A DNA stretch of 22,903 nucleotides, from NCBI GenBank assembly GCA_016201185.1, contig JACQDG010000009.1, forward strand, positions 1-22,903, written 5' to 3'. Every line of letters starts with the position of its first letter. Positions within the stretch are counted from its first letter, which is position 1. The notes below the pieces were generated by a model. That model saw only the letters and a program-made list of their open reading frames with translations. It did no database searches and was not told the DNA's origin. Positions 7,219 to 16,812 of the stretch are shown piece after piece. Origin of the DNA: Acidobacteriota bacterium (GTDB lineage Bacteria; Acidobacteriota; Terriglobia; Bryobacterales; JACQDG01). Both the position numbers and the translations under genes were made by a program.

Positions 7219-8481
7219 TCAGGTCCTCCAGAAGGTCGACTCCTTGACCGGCCCGTACTGCACGGCCAGGTGCGGCGTCTCGTACTGGGCCTGGCCCCGG
7301 TAGAGGCTCTCGACGCCCGCTGCCGTCAGGCCGGTGGTCAGCAGTGTCCGCTCCACCGGATACGTCGGCCGGCCGCTGAGGAACATCTTTTCGATGTTAT
7401 TCACCAGCGGACTGAAAAAGTTCGCCAGGCTGGTGCGCGCCGGCGGCATCGGCAGGTACATTTGCGTCGAAAAGATTTCCGGCCGCCCGTGGAGGCGGGC
7501 CGAGAAGTTGAAATCCTGGACCAGTCCGTTCAGCAGCAGCATGGTGCACTTCAGCCCGTCGGCGTGTTCATACTGATAAGCGAGGGGGTCCTGGACCAGT
7601 CGGCGCATGTCATCCAGCGACGGAAAGACGTGGTTGAAGCCTGCCCTCGCTGGCGTGAGGGTGTGGCTGCGGCACAGCGCCGCCTCCACCAGGTCCTGCG
7701 GCCAGACGCCATTCTTGTAAGCCTGCCAGAATTTCTCCCCGCGATAGGCCTGGAGCCACTTCACGCCGCTCTCGCCGCCCCGCCGCCGCTCGACCATGCA
7801 CTGGATCGTCTCCAGCGCGTGAAAGTCGTAGCTGTCCACGCCTCCGTAGGCCGCGCACAGCGCTTCGCGAATCGGCGCGCCCGGCGGCATTTCCAGAGAC
7901 GGCGTCCGCCAAGTGACCGGCAGGCTCGAGCCCGCCATGAACGGGAATCGCATGGTCCGCGCCGTCTTGTGCATCTCCCGCGCCCAGTCCCAATTCCAGG
8001 AAAGGTGCTTGTCGTTGAACACGGGCACGACCCGCCCGCTCGCCCGGAACACCTTTACGATCTCCTGGAAGAATTCGTAGCGGGGATAAAGCGTCTGGCC
8101 CTTCTCGTTGTGCTGGTAATTCCCGTGCTCGCCCACCAGCACCACGCCGTCCACGGCCAGCCGGCTTCCCCCCAGCGTCAGGGCCTCGGCGATGGTGGGA
8201 TAGATCTTCATCGACGGAAACCGCGCCGCGCGGTCCCGGCTCAGGTCGCCGGCCCCCACCTGGTTCACGTAAAGTGAAACCAGGTCCATGGCCGGGTGGT
8301 GGTGCGCGCCCTCCCAGCCGTAGCCCTCCAGGAAACGGTCCACGATGTGCTGGGCGTGGGAGTATTTATGATATATAGTGGTGATGGCGGCGATCTTCGG
8401 CCGCGCCGGCGGCCTCTGGCCCCGCAAGACCAGCGGCGCCGCCCCCATCCCCATCAGCAGCTCTCGACGGGAAATGCTCAT
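7219..8481 (-). CDS. Uncharacterised Gfo/Idh-fold-like protein with Tat signal
   Basis: A 420-residue protein, first gene of the tandem pair. Seen: a twin-arginine signal SRRELLMGMGAAPLVL at residues 3-18, implying export of a folded, probably cofactor- or metal-loaded protein. The mature part carries the blocks shared with the 6023-7213 gene: AAITTIYHKYSHAQH, YPTIAEAL, VVLVGEHGNYQHNEKG, TLYPRYEFF, VFNDKHLS, MAGSSLPVTWR, VERRRGGESGVK, TMLLLNGLVQDF. Conserved His, Asp and Glu in EHG, NDKH and ERR could form an active site. A TAAAAT -10 box (8502-8497, minus strand) lies 15 nt before the ATG, with no strong Shine-Dalgarno. It is divergent from the M19 dipeptidase. I know of no assigned function. 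Confidence 0.82.
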   Translation of the reverse strand: MSISRRELLMGMGAAPLVLRGQRPPARPKIAAITTIYHKYSHAQHIVDRFLEGYGWEGAHHHPAMDLVSLYVNQVGAGDLSRDRAARFPSMKIYPTIAEALTLGGSRLAVDGVVLVGEHGNYQHNEKGQTLYPRYEFFQEIVKVFRASGRVVPVFNDKHLSWNWDWAREMHKTARTMRFPFMAGSSLPVTWRTPSLEMPPGAPIREALCAAYGGVDSYDFHALETIQCMVERRRGGESGVKWLQAYRGEKFWQAYKNGVWPQDLVEAALCRSHTLTPARAGFNHVFPSLDDMRRLVQDPLAYQYEHADGLKCTMLLLNGLVQDFNFSARLHGRPEIFSTQMYLPMPPARTSLANFFSPLVNNIEKMFLSGRPTYPVERTLLTTGLTAAGVESLYRGQAQYETPHLAVQYGPVKESTFWRT

Positions 8482-8558
8482 TTCTGAAAGACCCCTATTT
8501 TACCGCGCGCCGGCGGCGAAAGCGGCGGTATCCTCATAGTTTCAGGGAGGTGGTTTCC

Positions 8559-9761
8559 TTGAAACGCCGCATCTGGCTGGCATCGCTTATCCTGGGAATC
8601 ATGCCGGCGCAAGTATCCGATCGGGCCAGAAAGCTCCACGAGCAGGCGTTCGTCTTCGACGGCCACGTCCACGTCATCAACCGCCAGTTCTACCACGGCG
8701 GCGACATCGGCCGGCGCGTCGACGACGGCCAGTTCGATCTGCCCCGCGCGCGCGAGGGCGGCATCGACGCCCTGTTCTTCTCCGTGTTCGTGACTGAGGA
8801 ATACTACCCCCAGCGCCTGGAGACCAAACAAGTCCTGCGGCTGATTGACCTGGCCCACACCCAGCTCGCCTCGAACCACGACACGATCGAGCTGGCGCTA
8901 AACGCCTCCGACATCGAGCGCATCAACCAGACAGGCAAGATCGCCGCGGTGCTGGACCTGGAGGGCGGCTTCGATCTGGACGGCGATCTGGGCGTCCTCC
9001 GCAACCTCTACCGCCTGGGGCTGCGGTCCGCCCAGCTTCCCGCCCACAACTGGGCCAACAACTTCGCCGACTCCTGCTGCGCGGCCTCCAAGTGGCACGG
9101 CTTAAACGAGCGCGGCCGGGCCGTGGTCCGCGAAATGAACCGCCTGGGGATGATCATCAACGTCTCCCACGGCTCGGATGAGACCATCGAACAGGCTATC
9201 GAGGTCAGCTCCGACCCCGTGGTAGCCACCCATCACGGCCTGCGCAGCTTCAACAACATCCCCCGCAACATGCCCGATGAACTGCTGAAGAAGTTGGCCG
9301 CCAAGGGAGGCGTCATCGGCTTCCAGATCGGCAACGAGTTTCACAATGTGAAGCTCTTCGAGTGGCGCACGAAGCATGCCGGCAAGCCGTTCTGGGACAC
9401 GACCGAAATCGGCCGGCGCGCGGGTCAGATGTCGATCGAGGAGATTGACCGGATCGTGGCGCCCCAGTTCCCCATGGTCGGCGTGAATGCCCCCGAGGAG
9501 CTCAAGATGACCCCGGACGAGTGGGTCAACGTGGTAGATCGCGCCATCCAGTTAGTGGGCGAGGACCATGTCGCCCTGGGCACCGACTTCGACGGCGGCC
9601 CCACCCCGCCGCGCGGCATGCGTGACATCCGCGATCTGCCGCTGATCACCGAGGCCATGCTCCGCCGCGGCTACTCCGAGCAGCGCATCCGCAAGTTCCT
9701 GGGCGGCAACCTGCTGCGGGTCTTTCGCCAGGTGACCGAGAAGCCGGGGAAAAGGCACTAG
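8559..9761 (+). CDS. Membrane dipeptidase, peptidase family M19
   Basis: A 400-residue zinc dipeptidase of the renal dipeptidase family. Seen: metal motif DGHVH (H36, H38), bridging glutamate E135 in LDLEGG, H204 in NVSHGSD, H225 in VVATHH, and the GTDFDGG catalytic aspartate block. The usual first motif is HxD (DGHND), so H38 replaces a metal-ligand Asp. I place the start at TTG 8559 because AGGGAGG (8544-8550) lies 8 nt upstream; a GTG at 8550 overlaps that site. The N-terminal KRRIWLASLILGIMPAQ is a probable signal peptide, so the enzyme is periplasmic and would cleave dipeptides, possibly with D-residues. A Phd-like gene follows after 19 nt. Confidence 0.88.
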   Translation: MKRRIWLASLILGIMPAQVSDRARKLHEQAFVFDGHVHVINRQFYHGGDIGRRVDDGQFDLPRAREGGIDALFFSVFVTEEYYPQRLETKQVLRLIDLAHTQLASNHDTIELALNASDIERINQTGKIAAVLDLEGGFDLDGDLGVLRNLYRLGLRSAQLPAHNWANNFADSCCAASKWHGLNERGRAVVREMNRLGMIINVSHGSDETIEQAIEVSSDPVVATHHGLRSFNNIPRNMPDELLKKLAAKGGVIGFQIGNEFHNVKLFEWRTKHAGKPFWDTTEIGRRAGQMSIEEIDRIVAPQFPMVGVNAPEELKMTPDEWVNVVDRAIQLVGEDHVALGTDFDGGPTPPRGMRDIRDLPLITEAMLRRGYSEQRIRKFLGGNLLRVFRQVTEKPGKRH

Positions 9762-9780
9762 GCCCAGGGGAGACCAGCAT

Positions 9781-10017
9781 ATGAGAATCCCGGCCACCAA
9801 GCTCAGGGAGAATCTTTACACCATCCTTGACCGGGCTCTCCGGACCGGCGTCCCTATCGAAGTCATCCGCAAGGGGAGGGTGTTGAAGATCGTTCCAGAG
9901 GAAAAGCCGTCAAAGTTGAGCCGCTTGAAAAAGAGGGATTGCCTCGTCGGGCGCCCCGAAAAAATCGTGCACATGGACTGGCTCAAGGAGTGGAGCGAGC
10001 TGAAGAGAATGTTCTGA
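9781..10017 (+). CDS. Phd/YefM-type antitoxin, apparently orphan
   Basis: A 78-residue protein with the Phd/YefM start: MRIPATKLRENLYTILDRAL, then GVPIEVIRKGRVLKIVP, which is the DNA-binding and dimerisation unit of this family. The C-terminal half (KLSRLKKRDCLVG, then MDWLKEWSEL) would be the toxin-binding segment. GGGGAG precedes ATG 9781. No toxin gene follows: only 64 bp separate it from the stop of the convergent gene, and no PIN, Doc or RelE-like frame is visible in them. It sits 19 nt after the M19 gene and is probably read from that transcript. It may be the remnant of a pair or a solitary regulator. Confidence 0.75.
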   Translation: MRIPATKLRENLYTILDRALRTGVPIEVIRKGRVLKIVPEEKPSKLSRLKKRDCLVGRPEKIVHMDWLKEWSELKRMF

Positions 10018-10048
10018 CCGCTCTGCCAGAATTGCCCCCGGTCCGTCT

Positions 10049-10075
10049 GGTAGCGGATTCGGCGGAATCCCTACC
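10049..10075. terminator. Hairpin between convergent genes
   Basis: GGTAG-C-GGATTC, loop GGCG, GAATCC-CTACC: 11 base pairs with one bulged C. It lies between the Phd-like gene and the convergent D-threonine aldolase-like gene, so it may serve both strands. There is no T-tract on either side, so intrinsic termination is uncertain. Confidence 0.45.
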
Positions 10076-10081
10076 CTGCCC

Positions 10082-11311
10082 CTATCTCTGCGGCGGGCCG
10101 CTTCGCCCCATGATCGGCCACACGTCCACGATGGCCTCGCCCCGCCCCACGTAAATCCGGTCGTAGACATTGACGCTCATGTCGAGGTTGGAGGGGTAGA
10201 GCTCGACGCGCTCGCCGAGCTTCAGATCGCGGTCGGTGTCCGTCCAATGCAGCATGCCGTATTCGGCTCCCGGGTTTTCGATCTTGATCTCGGGCCGGCC
10301 CTTCACCTCGTCGGTCGGCCGGAGCATGGCCTTGTTGCCGGCGTCGATGGTGGCCTGGTTCGGCCGGGTGTTGCTGATGATCGTGGTCATGACGGTCAGC
10401 GCCGGGCCGAAGTCACTGTAAGTGTCGGGATTGCTCTTGCCGCCGATGGCCCGGTAAAGCGTGTCCATGAAAATGTAGGAGCCGCATTGCAGCTCGGTCA
10501 GACCGGTCTCGGTGTCGATGTTGTAGGTGCCCGTGCTGCCGCCGGTCAGCAGTCCCACCGGCAGGCCGGATTTCTTGCACAGGTCAGCCGTTTCCATCAG
10601 CCCCGCGAGATCGTCGGTGGACCGCTTCTTCCGCGCCTCCCAGCCTTTAGTGTGGGAGGCCATCCCGGAATACCCCATCAGGCCAGCAAGCCGAAGGTTC
10701 TTCGAGGAGGCCACCTTCTGCGCCAGCCGCAGCGCCGTCTCGCCCGGCTGGCAGCCCTGCCGGGTAAGACCCGCGTAGACATCGACGACCAGGTTCACCT
10801 TGGCTCCCGCTGTCCCGGCCGCTTCATCCAGCGCCTCAACGATGCTCGGATCATCCACCACGCACATGAAGGTCGGGTCGCGACGCGCCAGCGCCACGGT
10901 CCGGGAGATCTTGTTGCGGCCGGCCGGCTGGCAGGTCCACAGCACATTGTGCAGGCCCGCGTTGATGATCAGCTCGCACTCGGCGATCGTCGCGCAGCTC
11001 GCCCCTATGGCCCCTAACGCGATCTGCCGCTTGGTGATCTCCTGGCACTTGTGAATCTTTACGTGGGGCCGGACCTTCAGCCCGGTCGCCTTCGAGTGCT
11101 CAGCTATGGCCCGCAGGTTCTGCTCGAAAATCGCCTCGTCCAGGATCAGCGCCGGCGTGCCGAGGTCCTCCTTGGTCAGGTCGCGGAAATCCCGCCGCGC
11201 GATGCGGGCTTCGATGTCGGAGTAACGGTAGTCACTGCGGGCGGCTCGGCCGGCCCCGGCCAGCAAGCCCCCGGCAGCGCCGGCTTTCAGAAAGCTTCTG
11301 CGCGAGGTCAT
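10082..11311 (-). CDS. Tat-exported D-threonine aldolase/D-serine dehydratase-like PLP enzyme
   Basis: A 409-residue fold-III (alanine racemase-like barrel) PLP enzyme of the D-threonine aldolase/DSD1 family. Seen: a textbook Tat signal SRRSFLKAGAAGGLLAGAG (3-21); the PLP-lysine motif RPHVKIHK (81-88, probably K85); GLTRQGC, LLTGGSTGTYN and the C-terminal beta domain ending in IVDVWPIMGR. The family's metal motif is HxD or HxC followed by PT; here it reads NLDMS (N375, D377), so the metal-binding histidine is replaced. On the minus strand TATACT (11341-11336) is a good -10 and GGGAGGG lies 6 nt before the ATG. Export suggests action on periplasmic D-amino acids; activity is uncertain given N375. 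Confidence 0.85.
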   Translation of the reverse strand: MTSRRSFLKAGAAGGLLAGAGRAARSDYRYSDIEARIARRDFRDLTKEDLGTPALILDEAIFEQNLRAIAEHSKATGLKVRPHVKIHKCQEITKRQIALGAIGASCATIAECELIINAGLHNVLWTCQPAGRNKISRTVALARRDPTFMCVVDDPSIVEALDEAAGTAGAKVNLVVDVYAGLTRQGCQPGETALRLAQKVASSKNLRLAGLMGYSGMASHTKGWEARKKRSTDDLAGLMETADLCKKSGLPVGLLTGGSTGTYNIDTETGLTELQCGSYIFMDTLYRAIGGKSNPDTYSDFGPALTVMTTIISNTRPNQATIDAGNKAMLRPTDEVKGRPEIKIENPGAEYGMLHWTDTDRDLKLGERVELYPSNLDMSVNVYDRIYVGRGEAIVDVWPIMGRSGPPQR

Positions 11312-11314
11312 AAA

Positions 11315-11359
11315 GGTCCCTCCCTATAGCTCAGAAGTATAGCCCAGAAGGGAGGGGCC
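11315..11359 (-). promoter_or_regulatory. Promoter and ribosome binding site of the D-threonine aldolase-like gene
   Basis: Minus strand: TATACT at 11341-11336 is 5 of 6 to the -10 consensus, and GGGAGGG at 11324-11318 is a strong ribosome binding site 6 nt from the ATG. The segment 11315-11325 is almost perfectly complementary to 11349-11359, one G:T pair aside. The distal arm lies upstream of the predicted transcript start, so this dyad would act as a DNA operator and not as an RNA hairpin hiding the site. Confidence 0.45.
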
Positions 11360-11410
11360 GGAAACCCGAATTCAGAACGCGGGGCGCCCTGCTCTCCAGC
11401 CCTCGTTCGT

Positions 11411-11435
11411 ATGGTATGATAATTCATCATACCAT
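11411..11435 (+). promoter_or_regulatory. Operator of the RHH antitoxin-mazF operon
   Basis: A perfect dyad: ATGGTATGAT (11411-11420), spacer AATTC, ATCATACCAT (11426-11435). It contains TATGAT (11415-11420), a possible -10, and ends in TACCAT (11430-11435), another TAnnAT box 7 nt before the ATG at 11443. An antitoxin dimer bound here would block RNA polymerase, so autoregulation is likely. Confidence 0.65.
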
Positions 11436-11442
11436 TACAGCC

Positions 11443-11685
11443 ATGCCAAAGACGAAAGTTGCCCTGACGGTTGAGACCGAGCTCCTCAACCGCGTCGATG
11501 AGCTGGTTGCCCAGCAACGATTCCGGAATCGGAGCCAGGCCATTGAAGCCGCGCTGGCCGAGAAACTGCAGCGCTTAGCCCGCACGCGGCTGGCCCGTGA
11601 GTGCGCCAAGCTCGATCCCAAGGAAGAGAAAGCGCTCGCCGAAGAAGGCCTCGCAGGAAGCCTGGAGACGTGGCCCGAATATTGA
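11443..11685 (+). CDS. Ribbon-helix-helix antitoxin partnered with MazF
   Basis: An 80-residue antitoxin. Seen: the N-terminal RHH unit (TKVALTVETELLNRVDELVAQQ, with strand KVALTVE and RNRSQAIEAALAEKLQRL as the second helix), and an acidic C-terminal tail ending in SLETWPEY that would bind the toxin. An in-frame ATG at 11416 lies inside the palindromic operator, so I start at ATG 11443. No Shine-Dalgarno is visible; the TACCAT box 7 nt upstream suggests a leaderless message. The gene overlaps the toxin by about 16 nt if the toxin begins at GTG 11670. This is a MazF paired with an RHH rather than an AbrB-like antitoxin, as in mycobacterial MazEF and Bacillus EndoAI-EndoA systems. Confidence 0.85.
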   Translation: MPKTKVALTVETELLNRVDELVAQQRFRNRSQAIEAALAEKLQRLARTRLARECAKLDPKEEKALAEEGLAGSLETWPEY

Positions 11686-12005
11686 GAGGCGAGATCCGCT
11701 GGGCCGATCTGAGCCCGGTGCGGGGTCGCGAGCAGGCCGGCCTGCGCCCGGTGCTCATCTTGAGCCATCATGTTTTCAATGAGCGCTCAGGGACCGTGAT
11801 TGCCGTTGCTCTGACAAGTCAGGAGCCCCGGGCTGGCTTTCCCCTCACACTGGAGAGCAGCGCCGCGGGCCTTCTGAAGCGATCGTGGGTCAAGATCAGC
11901 CAGATCCGCACCTTGGCTGTCGAGCGAATCGGCCGTCGAGTGGCGGTGGCCTCGGAGGAAGAACTCGCACAAGTGATTGAAGGGCTCAACGAGATCATCG
12001 GTTGA
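11670..12005 (+). CDS. mazF: MazF/PemK endoribonuclease toxin
   Basis: A 111-residue toxin of normal length. Seen: RGEIRWADLSPVRGREQAGLRP at the N terminus, with the conserved arginine in GLRPVLILS, VIAVALTSQ carrying the conserved threonine region, WVKISQIRTLAVERIGR and the closing helix EEELAQVIEGLNEIIG. The complete core makes an active sequence-specific mRNA interferase likely. The start is uncertain: GTG 11670 gives the usual spacing to GEIRW, while TTG 11682 would give a 4-nt overlap with the antitoxin stop. An upstream ATG at 11601 would add an Arg-rich segment overlapping the antitoxin and is unlikely. It differs from the deleted MazF at 2974 in sequence and in partner. Confidence 0.88.
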   Translation: MARILRGEIRWADLSPVRGREQAGLRPVLILSHHVFNERSGTVIAVALTSQEPRAGFPLTLESSAAGLLKRSWVKISQIRTLAVERIGRRVAVASEEELAQVIEGLNEIIG

Positions 12006-12008
12006 TGG

Positions 12009-12047
12009 TGCTTCAGCCTGGTCCAGAGATCAGCGGGGCCTGAAGCA
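12009..12047. other. Inverted repeat between convergent mazF and lon
   Basis: TGCTTCAG (12009-12016) and CTGAAGCA (12040-12047) are perfect arms around 23 nt that contain a small inner CTGG-T-CCAG dyad. Its position between convergent stops suggests a shared terminator, but neither side has a T-tract. Confidence 0.35.
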
Positions 12048-12076
12048 GAATTCAGAAATCAGATAGGGGATCCGGA

Positions 12077-14539
<2,463 letters not shown>

Positions 14540-14579
14540 ACACCTCTAGAATGCCACAGACTGGAGGAAAGTTGTCGCC

Positions 14580-15425
14580 TCAGTCTCCCTGCGGGTAACA
14601 CCCCAGCACTTGCAGCAGGTCGGTCAGTTCGCCCAAATGACGGAGGGCGTTGCGGATGGGAGCGTCTCGAACAGAGCCCAGCAGGTCCACGTAAAAGAGG
14701 TACTCCCAGGGCTTGCCGCGGAGGGGCCGGGACTCGATCTTGGTCAGGTTGATGTCGCGCAGGGCGAACACGCTTAGGCAGCGAAACAGCGCCCCCGGCG
14801 TGTTGGGCGTGGTGAACACGAGGGAGGTCTTCAGGTTCTTTCCGCGCGGGGCCGGCCCGGACCGCGCCCCCGCCCGGCGGATGAGCAGAAAGAAGCGCGT
14901 GAAGTTCTGGCGGTCGTCCTCGATGGAGCGCTTTAGAATATGGCCGCCGTAGAACCGGGCCGCCGCCTCCGAGGCGATGGCCGCCACCCCGTCCGGGGCC
15001 TCCTCCATGATCATCTTCACGCTGCCCGCCGTGTCGTAATAGCTCTCGCTCTTGATTCGCGGGTGCTTCTCGAAAAACCGCAGGCACTGGCCGAGGGCCA
15101 CCGGGTGGGAAAAGGCGCGGCGGATCTCGGAAAACTTTACCCCCGGCCGGGCGATCAGATTGTGGACGATCCGGACCCGGGCTTCTGCCACGATCGGCAG
15201 CTTGTAGCGCAGCAGGTGGTCGTAGTTCTCGTGAACTGAGCCGGCGAGGGTATTTTCAATGGGCACCACGGCGTAGTCCACTTGTCCTCCCGCCAGGGTC
15301 TTAAAGACCTCTTCGAAGCGCGGCCGAGGGTCGAACACCACGTCGCCACCCACGAGCTTCACCGCCGCTTCCTCGCTGAATGCCCCCCGCTCCCCCTGAA
15401 AAGCCACCCGCTTGCGTTTCGCCAT
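14580..15425 (-). CDS. pheA: Prephenate dehydratase
   Basis: A 281-residue monofunctional prephenate dehydratase, which converts prephenate to phenylpyruvate in phenylalanine synthesis. Seen: FQGERGAFSEEAA at the N terminus, VPIENTLAGSVHENYD, HPVALGQC, YYDTAGSVKMI, GVAAIASEAAA, and the NFTRFF motif whose Thr-Arg-Phe is catalytic. A C-terminal ACT domain (KTSLVFTTPNTPGALF, then NLTKIESRP) binds phenylalanine for feedback inhibition. No chorismate mutase domain. The start is ATG 15425, with a perfect TATAAT box ending 9 nt upstream; an in-frame ATG at 15443 lies upstream of that box and would be outside the transcript. The following gene is lon. Confidence 0.95.
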   Translation of the reverse strand: MAKRKRVAFQGERGAFSEEAAVKLVGGDVVFDPRPRFEEVFKTLAGGQVDYAVVPIENTLAGSVHENYDHLLRYKLPIVAEARVRIVHNLIARPGVKFSEIRRAFSHPVALGQCLRFFEKHPRIKSESYYDTAGSVKMIMEEAPDGVAAIASEAAARFYGGHILKRSIEDDRQNFTRFFLLIRRAGARSGPAPRGKNLKTSLVFTTPNTPGALFRCLSVFALRDINLTKIESRPLRGKPWEYLFYVDLLGSVRDAPIRNALRHLGELTDLLQVLGCYPQGD

Positions 15426-15434
15426 GCCGATGGC

Positions 15435-15440
15435 ATTATA
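15435..15440 (-). promoter_or_regulatory. Consensus -10 box of pheA
   Basis: TATAAT on the minus strand (15440-15435), 9 nt before the pheA ATG. The predicted transcript start at about 15428 leaves a leader of only about 3 nt, without a Shine-Dalgarno. No -35 match is visible at 16-18 nt. Confidence 0.5.
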
Positions 15441-15588
15441 CATCCCGGGCCACGACCGGCCCATTGGCCCGCGCTCGCCCGGGCCGGGCGCACTATAGCC
15501 CCGCTCACATTCTGCCCCCTCTGACGGCCCGGCCCGTTTTTTGGTCACATGGGAGCCTCTCAGGAAATCTAGACCAACAGGAGGGGGT

Positions 15589-16782
15589 ATGGCAACAAAT
15601 CGCGGCGTCGCTTACATGGAACCCAGGAAGGTGGAAGTCCAGTCCATCGATTTTCCCAAGCTGGCGCTAGGCTCGCGGAAATGCGAGCACGGGGTGATCC
15701 TCAAGATCGTCGCCACCAATATCTGCGGCAGTGACCAGCACATGGTGCGCGGCCGCACCACCGCGCCCGCGGGATTGATCCTGGGCCACGAAATCACCGG
15801 GGAAGTGATCGAGGCCGGCCGCGACGTGGAGTTCATCAAGGACGGCGACCTGGTTTCCGTTCCGTTCAACATCGCTTGCGGCCGCTGTCGCAACTGCAAG
15901 GAGGGCAAGACCGGCATCTGTCTCAGCGTCAACCCGTCCCGTCCGGGCGCCGCTTACGGCTACGTGGACATGGGCGGCTGGGTGGGCGGCCAGGCCGAGT
16001 ACGTCTTGGTTCCCTACGCCGACTTTAACCTGCTGAAGTTTCCCGACAAAGCCCGCGCCATGGCGAAGATCAAGGACCTCGCGCTGCTCTCGGACATTTT
16101 CCCCACCGGGTATCACGGCGCGGTCACTGCCGGTGTGGGTACCGGCTCCATCGCCTACGTCGCGGGCGGCGGACCGGTGGGCCTGGCCTGCGCCGCTTCC
16201 TGCCACCTGCTTGGGGCCGCCTGCGTCATCGTGGGCGACATGATTCCCGAGCGGCTGGCGCAGGCCCGCAGCTTCGGCTGCGAAACGATCGACCTGCGCA
16301 ACGATGCCTCGCTGGCCGACCAGATCGCCCAGATCGTCGGCGTTCCCGAGGTGGATTGCGCCGTCGATTGCGTGGGCTTTGAGGCCCGCGGCCACGGCAA
16401 GGAAAGCGTCGTGGAGCGCCCCGCCACCGTGCTCAATGCGTTAATGGAAATCACGCGGGCCGGCGGCGCCCTCGGCATCCCCGGCCTATACGTTACAGGC
16501 GACCCCGGCGGGGTGGACGACAACGCCAAGATCGGCATGCTCGGCATCCGCATCGGCCTGGGCTGGGCCAAATCCCACTACTTCACCACCGGCCAGTGCC
16601 CGGTGATGCGCTATCACCGGCAACTCATGCAGGCGATCCTCTACGATAAGATTCAGATCGCCAAGGCCGTGAACGTCACGGTCATATCACTGGACGACGC
16701 GCCGAAGGGGTACAAGGATTTCGATCAGGGTGCGGCCAAGAAATTTATCCTCGACCCGCACAACGTCCTACGCGCCGCATAA
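15589..16782 (+). CDS. fdhA: Glutathione-independent formaldehyde dehydrogenase (zinc alcohol dehydrogenase family)
   Basis: A 397-residue medium-chain dehydrogenase very close in layout to Pseudomonas putida formaldehyde dismutase/dehydrogenase. Seen: catalytic zinc ligands C46 (NICGSDQH), H67 (LGHE) and D169 (LLSDIFPTGYHG); structural zinc ligands C97, C100, C103 and C111; and the NAD-binding GGGPVG loop in YVAGGGPVGLACA. These positions coincide with those I recall for the P. putida enzyme (C46, H67, D169), a strong indication. It oxidises formaldehyde to formate with tightly bound NAD, without glutathione. ATG 15589 is preceded by AGGAGGGGG. An open frame begins at 15541, before that site. 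It is divergent from pheA and convergent with the M20 peptidase. Confidence 0.93.
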   Translation: MATNRGVAYMEPRKVEVQSIDFPKLALGSRKCEHGVILKIVATNICGSDQHMVRGRTTAPAGLILGHEITGEVIEAGRDVEFIKDGDLVSVPFNIACGRCRNCKEGKTGICLSVNPSRPGAAYGYVDMGGWVGGQAEYVLVPYADFNLLKFPDKARAMAKIKDLALLSDIFPTGYHGAVTAGVGTGSIAYVAGGGPVGLACAASCHLLGAACVIVGDMIPERLAQARSFGCETIDLRNDASLADQIAQIVGVPEVDCAVDCVGFEARGHGKESVVERPATVLNALMEITRAGGALGIPGLYVTGDPGGVDDNAKIGMLGIRIGLGWAKSHYFTTGQCPVMRYHRQLMQAILYDKIQIAKAVNVTVISLDDAPKGYKDFDQGAAKKFILDPHNVLRAA

Positions 16783-16784
16783 TC

Positions 16785-16799
16785 CGGGCCGCCGGCCCG
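16785..16799. other. Inverted repeat between convergent fdhA and M20 peptidase
   Basis: CGGGCC, loop GCC, GGCCCG. It is GC-rich and starts right after the fdhA stop in a 30-bp gap between convergent genes. No T-run follows in either direction, so a terminator role is only possible. Confidence 0.35.
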
Positions 16800-16812
16800 T
16801 TAAGGGGCGAAA

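Noticed and set aside
7198..8277. 359-codon plus-strand frame antisense to the Tat-exported paralogue
   Set aside because: The opposite-strand gene has a Tat signal and paralogue conservation; the antisense translation is Arg/His/Gln-rich with no recognisable domain.
10018..10081. Possible toxin remnant after the Phd-like antitoxin
   Set aside because: The 64 bp hold only a hairpin; no frame resembles Doc, RelE or PIN proteins.
15541..15588. Upstream start for the formaldehyde dehydrogenase
   Set aside because: It would translate through the AGGAGGGGG ribosome binding site; starting at 15589 gives C46, H67 and D169 in the family numbering.
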